A stretch of 42,125 nucleotides of DNA. It comes from Achromobacter sp. HZ34. Lineage in GTDB: Bacteria > Pseudomonadota > Gammaproteobacteria > Burkholderiales > Burkholderiaceae_B. Shown here one piece after another: positions 17,111-25,403 of the stretch. A program made the position numbers and the translations under genes. The stretch is taken from the NCBI RefSeq assembly GCF_002209485.1, contig NZ_NJIX01000012.1:1-42125 (forward strand), in the 5' to 3' direction. How positions within the stretch are numbered: the stretch's first letter is position 1; each line of letters opens with the position of its first letter. The notes under the pieces were generated by a model, which saw only the letters and a program-made list of their open reading frames with translations, was not told where the DNA came from and searched no databases.

Positions 17111-17983
17111 TCACTCCCTCCCCAGCCGAGCGCGCCGCTTGCGGGTTCGTACCTCCGCGATCGGGTGTCCATCCGTCACGCGATACAGGGCCATATGATG
17201 GACCAGGCCGCCATCCGCCGTGTTCTCCCAGTGCAGGCAGCGCACCATGACATCCTCGCCGATGTTGACGTTACCGAAGTAGTCCACCTCGCGCGCGATT
17301 GTCACCAGCAGTTTGGCGGGCCGGAAGAAGTGCCATTCGGCCCGGTCCACCCATGCCGGGAAGCTGGCGAAATACATGAAATTCGCGCCGTTGAAGTCGT
17401 TGCCGGGACAAGGCGAGCCCAGGTATTCCCCCTGCCCCGTGGGCACCGCGACCGCCGGCCGGTCGCGCAAGGCGGCGGCCTGCTGGCGACGCTCCCGCGT
17501 GTCGGCAACCAGCCGGGCGGCGGTGTCCGGCGACGGTGCGCCCGCCGCCGTGGGCAGGCTGGCCGCCGACTCGACGCTGGCGCGGCCGACGGAGCGATTG
17601 TCACGCAAGGACTGGCGAAAGACAAAGGCCGACAACATCCGCAGGCGGGCTGACGGCGTCGCCTCGCCCGCCCGGTAAAGCGCCTGCTGGCTGCAGAACT
17701 GCGCCCTTCCCGCCGGCGCCAGTTCCCCATGCAGCTGGAAGACGTCGTTTTCCGCGATACCGTCCAATTCACTGGCGACCAGGCGCACGGCGGTGAATGC
17801 CGCATAAGCCTTGTTGCCGGAGGCATCGCGGAAATCCGGACGCGACATGCCATGGGCCTGCGCCAAGCGCTCCCAATGCAGGTCGCCGCATTCCTTCCAG
17901 AGCCAGTTTTCCGACAGGCCCGCGTAGGCCAAATGCGGCATGCCCGCGCAATAAGACCGTAGACGTGGTGCTTCCATTGCCAT
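17111..17983 (-). CDS. LnmK-like (Pnap_2097-type) acyltransferase/decarboxylase
   Basis: A 290-residue protein resembling LnmK, the double-hotdog enzyme of leinamycin biosynthesis that decarboxylates methylmalonyl-CoA and transfers the propionyl group to an acyl carrier protein. Supporting stretches are AGLSENWLWKECGDLHWERL near residues 22-42 and GNDFNGANFMYFASFPAW in the second half; two hotdog-like halves are separated by a low-complexity Ala/Arg-rich region (about 140-185). The start may be ATG 17983 or ATG 17977; a GAGG ribosome site fits the second slightly better. It lies 8 nt after nitH and 3 nt before a methylmalonyl-CoA mutase, which would make exactly the substrate LnmK uses. No carrier-protein gene is in the operon, so the acceptor is unknown. 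The LnmK likeness is recognised from memory of the family; the reaction is inference. Confidence 0.72.
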   Translation of the reverse strand: MAMEAPRLRSYCAGMPHLAYAGLSENWLWKECGDLHWERLAQAHGMSRPDFRDASGNKAYAAFTAVRLVASELDGIAENDVFQLHGELAPAGRAQFCSQQALYRAGEATPSARLRMLSAFVFRQSLRDNRSVGRASVESAASLPTAAGAPSPDTAARLVADTRERRQQAAALRDRPAVAVPTGQGEYLGSPCPGNDFNGANFMYFASFPAWVDRAEWHFFRPAKLLVTIAREVDYFGNVNIGEDVMVRCLHWENTADGGLVHHMALYRVTDGHPIAEVRTRKRRARLGRE

Positions 17984-17991
17984 TTTCCTCG

Positions 17992-19269
17992 TCACGCCGC
18001 CAGGGCCGCGGCCCCGGCCGCCGTCGCCGCCTGCTCCGCGATGACGTGGGCCAGATGCCCCGCGTCTCGCGCGATGCCGGAAAACCGTCCCGAACCCCAG
18101 GTATGCAGCCACGGCAGGCCCAGGAAATACAGCCCCTTCTGGCTCGTCACCCCGCGCCGGTGCACCGGTTGTCCGCGCCCATTGAAGACCGGCGCGTCGA
18201 CCCAGGCGAAATCCGGCTGGAAGCCGATGCACCAGAGGATGCTGCCTATCCCCGCGGCGCTCAGGTCCAGGCTCGTGCGTTCCGCCTGGGGCGCCCACAC
18301 CGGCTCGTACACCGCCGCGGGCGGCGCCGCGATGCCCTGCGCGGCGATGTGCTTGTCGATGGCCGCATTGATGCCGTTGTAGGTCCGGTCGGCGCTGTCC
18401 AGGTGCTCGGCCAGGTTGGGAGCGAAGTGCACGGACGTCCCGGTCACGTCGGTCAACTGGCCGTATAGCTGCATCCCTTCCAGCGCGAAGCGGCGCAGGT
18501 CGATGTCGCGGCCGCCTTCACGGCCGGTGACGTAGTGGTTGGTGTTGTCGCGCACGCCCTCGCGCAGGGGATGCTGGTCGACGGACATGTCGTAGTAGTT
18601 CATGTCGGCCAGCCAGTCGACCACATCGCGGCCGCGATAGAAACGTGCGCAGCGCGGTGCGTCGCCAGTTGCCAGGTAGACCTGGCGCCCGGCCAGATGC
18701 AGGTCCTCGGCGATCTGCGCGCCCGACTGCCCTGAACCGACCACCAGCACGCCACCCGGCGGCAATTGGCCCGGATTGCGATACTGGTTCGAATGCAGTT
18801 GGGCGACGGCAGCCGGCAGTCTTTCGGCGGCGCGGGGAATGATGGGAACCGTGTAGCCGCCGGAGGCGACCACCACCTGCCCCGCCCGGAAGTCCCCCGC
18901 GCTGGTGCGCACGTCATAGAAACCGTCATCCTGCTGCTTCACGTGCAGTACCGTAACGCCTTCCACGGCGGGCGCGTCGACCTTGCCGATGAAGCCATCC
19001 AGGTATTCGATGATCTCGGGGCGGGTCATGAAGCCGTGCGGGTCCGCGCCCTCGTAGGGATGTCCCGGCAGCGCGCACTGCCAGTTGGGCGTCACCAGGC
19101 TGAACGCATCCCAGCGCTGCGTGCGCCATGAGTGCGTCAAAGTGTGCTTCTCGATGACGATGTGCTCGACATCCAGGCCGGTCAGGTAATGGCTGAGCGA
19201 CAGCCCCGCCTGGCCGCCGCCGACGATCGCGACGGGGTAGTAGGGAAGGAAATTCGGTGTAGGGGACAT
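17992..19269 (-). CDS. nitH: Nit1C flavin-dependent oxidoreductase (MSMEG_0569 family)
   Basis: A 425-residue FAD/NAD(P)H flavoprotein of the flavin monooxygenase type. The FAD dinucleotide fold is AIVGGGQAGLSLSHYL near the N-terminus; a second Rossmann motif (VLVVGSGQSGAQIAEDL) near residue 170 binds NADPH; a third family block is SILWCIGFQPDFAWV. The MSMEG_0569 family is known only as a member of the nitrogen-starvation Nit1C cluster; the oxidised substrate is unknown. ATG 19269 was preferred; a TTG at 19290 would add seven residues and neither start has a strong ribosome site. It follows nitG by about 30 nt and precedes the LnmK-like gene by 8 nt. Note the NitG/NitH letters follow the pseudomonad usage as I recall it. 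Confidence 0.85.
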   Translation of the reverse strand: MSPTPNFLPYYPVAIVGGGQAGLSLSHYLTGLDVEHIVIEKHTLTHSWRTQRWDAFSLVTPNWQCALPGHPYEGADPHGFMTRPEIIEYLDGFIGKVDAPAVEGVTVLHVKQQDDGFYDVRTSAGDFRAGQVVVASGGYTVPIIPRAAERLPAAVAQLHSNQYRNPGQLPPGGVLVVGSGQSGAQIAEDLHLAGRQVYLATGDAPRCARFYRGRDVVDWLADMNYYDMSVDQHPLREGVRDNTNHYVTGREGGRDIDLRRFALEGMQLYGQLTDVTGTSVHFAPNLAEHLDSADRTYNGINAAIDKHIAAQGIAAPPAAVYEPVWAPQAERTSLDLSAAGIGSILWCIGFQPDFAWVDAPVFNGRGQPVHRRGVTSQKGLYFLGLPWLHTWGSGRFSGIARDAGHLAHVIAEQAATAAGAAALAA

Positions 19270-19299
19270 GGTGTTCACAGGGTTCGTCAAGACTGGCTG

Positions 19300-19635
19300 T
19301 CAATAGGCGTCGCCAAAGGCGAGGACGGTGACGGTTCCGGGACGCTGGCCGTCATCCTCGCCCTGGTCGGCGGAGCGACTGGCATCACCGTCGGCGTGGT
19401 CCGTGGCCAGTTGCTCCAGCGTCGCCAACTGGTCCATGGCGCGCGAGCAGGCGAAGCCGTATTTCTGCCTCACCCGCTCGCTGGCGATCTCCAGCGCCGT
19501 CCGCATCGAGTGCATGAAGACCTCGACGGGATAAGCGCCGCCGACCGCGACGTAATCGCGGATCACGAGTGAAGGTGAATAGCAGTCCGTTTCCTGGCCA
19601 TCGGGCCAGCGGATGCGGAAGGACATGGCGGGCAT
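19300..19635 (-). CDS. nitG: Nit1C small protein (MSMEG_0570 family)
   Basis: A 111-residue protein matching the MSMEG_0570 nitrogen-starvation family: SFRIRWPDGQETDCYSPSLV at the start, then RDYVAVGGAYPVEVF and IASERVRQKYGFACSRAMDQ. The acidic C-terminal tail (about residues 80-100) is low complexity. No catalytic motif is visible and no biochemical role is known. The ATG at 19635 has GGAG 6 nt upstream; its first 73 nt overlap the end of the glycosyltransferase gene in another frame, so the two are probably translationally coupled. An alternative ATG at 19626 would still overlap. Confidence 0.85.
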   Translation of the reverse strand: MPAMSFRIRWPDGQETDCYSPSLVIRDYVAVGGAYPVEVFMHSMRTALEIASERVRQKYGFACSRAMDQLATLEQLATDHADGDASRSADQGEDDGQRPGTVTVLAFGDAY

Positions 19636-20795
19636 GTGAGACTCCGATGAAGTTGGTAAAGCGTCAGGTGCCGGCGCGCGCTCGCTTCCCAGGAATAGCG
19701 CCGCAACAGCGGCTCGGGCGCCGGACGGAACGCCAGGGCCCGCAGCATGGCCGCTGCGATGGCGTCTGGATCCTCCGGGTCGGTGAACAGCACCTCGGAT
19801 TCCGACAGGTGTTCCGTGAACGGCGGACGCCGCGACACCACGGCAGGCGTGCCGCAGGCCAGCGCTTCCAGCACCGCCAGGCCGAAGCCCTCGCGCAACG
19901 AGGGCATGACCAGCGCATCGGCCAGCCGGTACAGCGCCGGCAGCACGCCGTCAGGTAAGGGGCCCGTCAAGACAACGTCGCGCGATTGCACCGGCTGGCC
20001 GTCGATAAAGGCCGTGGCGGGCCCGTTCAAGCCATCCAAGGCTGCATGAAAACGTTGCGCGTAGGCATCGTGATCCAGCAGGCTGGCGCCTCCCGCGATG
20101 ACCAGCCGTGCGTCCGCGTGCACCGTGCGCACCCGCGCATACGCCTGCAGGATCGCCAGGGTGTTCTTGCGTTCCTCCACGCCGCCCACTGCCAGGAACA
20201 GCGGACCGCCCGGCGCGATACCCAGGCTGGCCGCGATATCGGCATCTCGTACCGGCGACATCACCGGATGGAACACGCGGCGGTCAACGCCGTTGGCAAT
20301 GCGTTGCGCCTCGATGCCATGGTTCGTTCGCAGATGATCGATCCACGTATCGCTGACGCAGCAGACCATCGTTGCTGCGCGGAACGCCCGCAACTGCCAT
20401 GCGCTCAGTCGAGCGTCGTCGAAGTCGTCGAGGTGGTGTACGGTCCGCACGAAGCCAGGGATGACACCGTCGTCGACCAGGTCCGCCAGCGCATTGCCGC
20501 TGATACTGTCCTGTGCGTGCAGCACATCGTAGTTTTCAAGAGCGAGCACGCGGCGCAGGTACGTGACATAGGCGTCGATGCGCGCCCGCACCATGGGCAC
20601 CATGCCGGGTTCGTGCGGCATGACGGGAGCAATGGCCGTGCGGCACCGCGTGGTACGGAAGAAGGCTGCCCCGTCGGCGGCGGGCGCCATCACGGTGACA
20701 TCGTGGCCCAGCGCGGTCAGCGCGTCGCCCAACTCCAGCGCGTGCACCACGCCGCCACGCGGGTTGACCGAATGCGTGAGCAAGGCGATCTTCAT
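19563..20795 (-). CDS. Nit1C glycosyltransferase, GT4-like (MSMEG_0565 family)
   Basis: A 410-residue GT-B fold glycosyltransferase. The N-terminal acceptor domain starts KIALLTHSVNPRGGVVHALE; the nucleotide-sugar domain contains FLAVGGVEERKNTLAILQAY and the retaining-GT4 E-x7-E motif in EGFGLAVLEALACGTPAV. The start ATG at 20795 overlaps the nitF stop as ATGA; an apparent 144-residue N-terminal extension in frame is not protein-like and was removed. The last ~28 residues (after RHLTLYQLHR) lie within the nitG coding region, are unrelated to the fold, and look like an overlap tail. Its presence suggests the Nit1C product, or an intermediate, is glycosylated; donor and acceptor are unknown. 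Confidence 0.86.
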   Translation of the reverse strand: MKIALLTHSVNPRGGVVHALELGDALTALGHDVTVMAPAADGAAFFRTTRCRTAIAPVMPHEPGMVPMVRARIDAYVTYLRRVLALENYDVLHAQDSISGNALADLVDDGVIPGFVRTVHHLDDFDDARLSAWQLRAFRAATMVCCVSDTWIDHLRTNHGIEAQRIANGVDRRVFHPVMSPVRDADIAASLGIAPGGPLFLAVGGVEERKNTLAILQAYARVRTVHADARLVIAGGASLLDHDAYAQRFHAALDGLNGPATAFIDGQPVQSRDVVLTGPLPDGVLPALYRLADALVMPSLREGFGLAVLEALACGTPAVVSRRPPFTEHLSESEVLFTDPEDPDAIAAAMLRALAFRPAPEPLLRRYSWEASARRHLTLYQLHRSLTCPPCPSASAGPMARKRTAIHLHS

Positions 20796-21859
20796 GCGGC
20801 GCTCCCACAGACGGCGTTTTGTCTGGTTGCGTGTCCGGCCGTGGCTCGGGCTTCGGCCGTGGCTTCGGCTTCGGTGCCATCGGCGCCGGCCGTGCAGCCC
20901 ATCAACGGCGCGGTCGCGAAGTCCCACAGCAGTGCCTGATCGCTGCCCGTGCGTAGCCAGGCCTCGGGCCCATCGGTCACGCGCCCGCACGCCGCCGCGG
21001 CGATGCCGCGATCCGCGAAGCGCGCCAGCACTTCCTCGGTCGAGTCCGGCGCCACGCTGAGCACGAAGCCATAGCTGGGAAAGGACACCAGCCAGCGCAG
21101 CAGGTTCACTCCCGGCGGACGCGGGATGCAGTCCACGTCGATCACCGCGCCTGCCCCTGAGCATTCGAGCAGCATCAAGGCCGTGCCGACGGCACCCGCC
21201 ATGCTGATGTCCTTGCCGGCCAGGCACAGCCCCGCCTCGGCCAGCGCGGGCAGGATTTCCAGGTCGCCCCGCAGGCGCTCACCTGGCGCGGACGTCGAAG
21301 CGTTCCAATACGGGAAAGGTTCCTGATAAACCCCGCGCAGGTCCACGGCCATGACCAGGTCATCTCCCGGCCGGGCATCGAAACTGGTGATCAGGTGCCG
21401 CGCCCGTCCCAGGACCGACACGGCCAGTTGTCCCTTCTCGCTGCGGGTGTTGCTGTGGCCGCCCACAATGGGCACGCCGTACGCCGCCGATGCGGCCGCC
21501 ATGCCGCGCAGCACCTCGTCCGCGGGTTCCATGCCACGGCTCCACAGTGCGTCCACCACCGCCAGCGGCCGCCCGCCCATCGCATAGATGTCGCTGACGT
21601 TGACCATGACCCCGCAGTAGCCCGCGAACCAGGGCATGCGCGCGATGAAATCCTCGACGAAGCCCTCGATCGCGAACAGCAGGTAGCCGTCGCCGTCGGC
21701 CAGCGCGGCGCAGTCGTCCCCCAGTCCGGTCGCCTGGCCCGCTGCGCGCCAGCCGGTGGACGAATGCTGGCCAAGCGCACCCATCACGGCGGCGATGTCC
21801 CGCTTATGGGCGAACCCCCGGCTCTCCAGCAGCGCGGCGACGATAGTTGCAGGAGTCAT
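20792..21859 (-). CDS. nitF: Nit1C AIR-synthase-related protein (sll0787 family)
   Basis: A 355-residue ATP-dependent enzyme of the PurM/ThiL/SelD/HypE fold. ATP/metal-binding segments are GLGDDCAALADGDGYLLFA near residue 45, NVSDIYAMGGRPLAVVDAL near 90 and IVGGHSNTRSEKGQLAVSVL near 130; the C-terminal half carries GKDISMAGAVGTALMLLE. Proteins of this fold activate an amide or carboxylate by phosphorylation, so NitF may form a phospho- or ring-closed intermediate. ATG 21859 was chosen (one base after the nitE stop, GGAG upstream); an in-frame ATG at 21877 would overlap nitE. The last ~35 residues are Ala/Thr/Glu-rich and probably disordered. Confidence 0.86.
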   Translation of the reverse strand: MTPATIVAALLESRGFAHKRDIAAVMGALGQHSSTGWRAAGQATGLGDDCAALADGDGYLLFAIEGFVEDFIARMPWFAGYCGVMVNVSDIYAMGGRPLAVVDALWSRGMEPADEVLRGMAAASAAYGVPIVGGHSNTRSEKGQLAVSVLGRARHLITSFDARPGDDLVMAVDLRGVYQEPFPYWNASTSAPGERLRGDLEILPALAEAGLCLAGKDISMAGAVGTALMLLECSGAGAVIDVDCIPRPPGVNLLRWLVSFPSYGFVLSVAPDSTEEVLARFADRGIAAAACGRVTDGPEAWLRTGSDQALLWDFATAPLMGCTAGADGTEAEATAEARATAGHATRQNAVCGSAA

Positions 21860-21860
21860 G

Positions 21861-22400
21861 TCATGATCTCCGCGCATGGGCCACGAAGCCTTCCGTCATG
21901 CGATGGAAAGGCGGGTAAGCGGCCAGGTCGGCACGCATCAGGTGATGAGGACGGTCGCGTAACGTCTCCTGGGCCAGCGACTCCCACCTCAGCTTGCGGA
22001 AGAGGGGAACGTTCTGGCTTTGCACATGGGCCAGGAAAGTGTCGCAGCCGATGGCATTGGCGCTGCTGACCGCCAGGCGGATCAAGGCCGCGCCCAGACT
22101 GCCGCTGCGACGGAAGCCCCGGTCCACCGCCAGGCGCGATCCCCACCAGCGGCCTTGCGGGTCGCGGTGGATGCGCACCGTGCCCGCGACCGTATCCGGC
22201 ATGCCCGCGACGCACGCCAGCGCCACCAGCAAGAGGGCGTCGTCATCGATGGGATCACGATCGTCGCCCTCGAAGATTCCCTGTTCTTCGCAGAAGACCG
22301 CACGCCGCAGGCTGTGGGCCTGGCGGCGCTCCCAGTCCAGGGTGGCATGCTTGACACGAAACTCGACGGGGCGAAACAGGCAGGAAAGCTCGCTTTGCAT
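21861..22400 (-). CDS. nitE: Nit1C GNAT N-acyltransferase (MSMEG_0567/sll0786 family)
   Basis: A 179-residue acyltransferase of the GCN5-related fold. It opens with CLFRPVEFRVKHATLDWERR, then RRAVFCEEQGIFEGDDRDP, and has the acyl-CoA-binding strand/turn around AVDRGFRRSGSLGAALIRLA, where the usual (Q/R)xxGx(G/A) pyrophosphate loop reads FRRSGSLGAA. It lies 12 nt after nitD and one base before nitF, inside the operon. The acyl donor is unknown. Given the LnmK-like and mutase genes downstream, a propionyl or methylmalonyl donor is worth considering alongside acetyl-CoA, but the sequence does not decide. Confidence 0.87.
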   Translation of the reverse strand: MQSELSCLFRPVEFRVKHATLDWERRQAHSLRRAVFCEEQGIFEGDDRDPIDDDALLLVALACVAGMPDTVAGTVRIHRDPQGRWWGSRLAVDRGFRRSGSLGAALIRLAVSSANAIGCDTFLAHVQSQNVPLFRKLRWESLAQETLRDRPHHLMRADLAAYPPFHRMTEGFVAHARRS

Positions 22401-23445
22401 CTCGGTGCCCGCTCACAGTTCGTACAGCGACAAGGAAGAACAGGCGCCGCACTTGCCGCAGCCCGCCTTGATGTCCGAGGACCGCATGGACGTTTCCGCC
22501 ACACGCCGCCCCAGCGGTTCCAGGATCTTGCGCATGAATTCGGCGCCAGGTGCCGGATGGTCTTCCAGGGGCGTACCGCTGATGGGAACGAAGGGCACGA
22601 CAAAGGGATAGACACCCAGCGCCAGCAGGCGGTCGCACATTGCCAGGATGGCCTCGGGCGTATCGCCCAGCCCGGCCAGGATGTACGTGCTGACCTGGCC
22701 TCGGCCGAAGATCGCGACCGCGGCTTCGAAAGCGCTGAGATAGCGTTCGACCGGCACGCTGGCCTTGCCCGGCATGATGCGCTGGCGTACCGCCGGCGTA
22801 ACGGCTTCCAGATGCATGCCCAGGGTATCGATGCCCGCGTCGCGCATCCGCGCGAACCACGCGTCGTCGTCGGGCGGCTCGCACTGCCCCTGGATGGGGA
22901 TGTTCACCGCGGCCTTGATCGCCGCGGCGCTCTCGCACAGGATGGCGGCGCCGCGGTCCGTGGCGTTGGGGGTGCCCGTGGTCAGAACCACGTGCTTCAC
23001 GCCGTCCAGCAACACTGCCGCGCGCGCCACTTCGGCCAATTGAGCCGGCGTCTTGCGCGCGATGGTGCGCCCCGCCGCCAGCGACTGGCCAATGGCGCAG
23101 AACTGGCAGGCCTTGCGCCGGCTTTCGTAGCGGATGCAGGTTTGCAGGACGGTGGTGGCCAGCACGTCCGAACCATGCAGGGTCGCGATGTGCGAATAGG
23201 GTACGCCGTCGAGCGTCTGCATCGCATAGAAGCGCGGCGCCTTGGGAAAGGACAGCGTGGCGATGGGGATGGTGCCGCGCATCAGCGTGCTGCGGCCCTG
23301 CTCATCCGGCGCCTGCGCGACGAAAGGCGAATTCCACGCGCTGGAGGTATGTACCGGCACCATGAAGGCCCGTTCGCCCACCATCACGGCCTTGTGGTCC
23401 GAGGGGCCCGCGCCGCCGCGCCGGCTGGCGGCGCCGGCGTTCGGG

Positions 23446-24501
<1,056 letters not shown>

Positions 24502-24513
24502 GCTCGTTGGCCC

Positions 24514-24996
24514 TCAAAGCGTCCAGGTATCCAGGATGAAAGCGTTGTCGCGCCGATGCAGCAGCACGAGGTCCAGCACATCCAGCGGATTGATCGGACG
24601 TATGCCTTCGATCAATGACGGCTCGCCGTGCCCGTACAGGGCCTGCAGCGCGAAGCGGCAGGCGTAGACCTTGCCGCCTTCCTCCATGAATTTCTCGATC
24701 TGCTTGTTGAAATTCTGGTGTCCCGGGAAGGCTTCGTCGCCCAGAGTGGGGAAGCCGCGCTTGACGCCCAGGGTCACGCCAGGGCCGTACAACAGCACCG
24801 AGGTATCGAAGCCCTTGCGCTTGAGCCGCGTGGCCTGCAGCAGATTGACGAAACCGATGGAGCCTTCGAAGGCCACGGTATGGAAGGTGACCAGCGCTTT
24901 CTCTCCCGGCTGGGCCTTGACGTCTTCGAATACCTTCTCTTCGTAATCGACCAGGAAATCGCCTTTCTCATGAGCGGGCTTGTTGACGGCGGGCAT
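24514..24996 (-). CDS. nitB: Nit1C first protein, DsrE-like (MSMEG_0572/sll0783 family)
   Basis: A 160-residue soluble protein that matches the MSMEG_0572/Sll0783 nitrogen-starvation family. The strand-helix pattern ([20 protein letters not shown], then [19 protein letters not shown] and [16 protein letters not shown]) looks like the DsrE/DsrF fold, whose members carry a reactive cysteine; C113 in VYACRF is the only cysteine here and sits where that residue would be. The DsrE reading is my inference. Sll0783 is strongly induced by nitrogen starvation in Synechocystis and its loss affects polyhydroxybutyrate storage. ATG 24996 has GGAG 8 nt upstream; longer frames upstream would cross the sigma-54 promoter and were rejected. 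Confidence 0.9.
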   Translation of the reverse strand: MPAVNKPAHEKGDFLVDYEEKVFEDVKAQPGEKALVTFHTVAFEGSIGFVNLLQATRLKRKGFDTSVLLYGPGVTLGVKRGFPTLGDEAFPGHQNFNKQIEKFMEEGGKVYACRFALQALYGHGEPSLIEGIRPINPLDVLDLVLLHRRDNAFILDTWTL

Positions 24997-25051
24997 AGTG
25001 CATTCTCCGGAAGGATGAGGGACGGCGCGGTGTTGCGCACCCTTTCCCTCT

Positions 25052-25067
25052 TGCAACGTGCATGCCA
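25052..25067 (-). promoter_or_regulatory. Sigma-54 (RpoN) promoter of the nit operon
   Basis: Read on the minus strand the site is TGGCATGCACGTTGCA, which fits the sigma-54 consensus TGGCA-N6-TTGCW exactly, including the invariant GG and GC ten bases apart. Transcription should start near 25041, giving a leader of about 45 nt before the nitB ATG at 24996 and leaving its GGAG ribosome site inside the mRNA. It is the only such site I noticed in this intergenic region. Sigma-54 promoters need an enhancer-bound activator; candidate sites lie upstream. Confidence 0.82.
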
Positions 25068-25138
25068 TCAGTTGCCGTGAAAAATGCAATCAACGTCCAA
25101 TCAAACTGGCGTGGGCCAACCTCGCGGCGCCATCGCGC

Positions 25139-25153
25139 GCACCGTTTTCGTGT
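25139..25153. promoter_or_regulatory. NtrC-like enhancer half of a pair (proximal)
   Basis: The dyad GCAC-N7-GTGT matches the NtrC enhancer core GCAC-N7-GTGC with one change. It is centred about 105 bp upstream of the predicted sigma-54 start, a normal enhancer distance. Its significance comes mainly from the second, perfect copy 54 bp further upstream. Confidence 0.5.
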
Positions 25154-25192
25154 CTTTGCGCAGCGGGTTGTCGAGCTTGCGCCATGTCCCTC

Positions 25193-25207
25193 GCACCATA
25201 GCCGTGC
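25193..25207. promoter_or_regulatory. NtrC-like enhancer, perfect core (distal)
   Basis: The sequence GCACCATAGCCGTGC has the NtrC core GCAC-N7-GTGC with no mismatch, about 160 bp upstream of the predicted start. The two dyads are 54 bp centre to centre (about five helical turns), so two activator dimers would lie on the same face of the DNA. The binding protein is inferred; another sigma-54 activator with a similar site is possible. Confidence 0.6.
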
Positions 25208-25403
25208 AAAGCATGGCGCAGCGCGATCCTGGTTGGTGCATGGCGCGTGTTCATGGGCAGGCCGCGCACAAGCGAACCGCCGTGCACCGGGCTACGCAAG
25301 TGACGCGCGGTGTGCCAACATAGAAAAAAGGCCCGTAGGTAAGGCGTTATAGCCAAGGCCATATACGCAAGGCGCGACTTCTTCCGCATCGGGACTCCGG
25401 CAC

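Noticed and set aside
20796-21227. N-terminal extension of the glycosyltransferase frame
   Set aside because: These 144 codons lie in the wrong frame over nitF and are Arg/Gly-rich; the ATGA junction and the GT-B start mark the true beginning.
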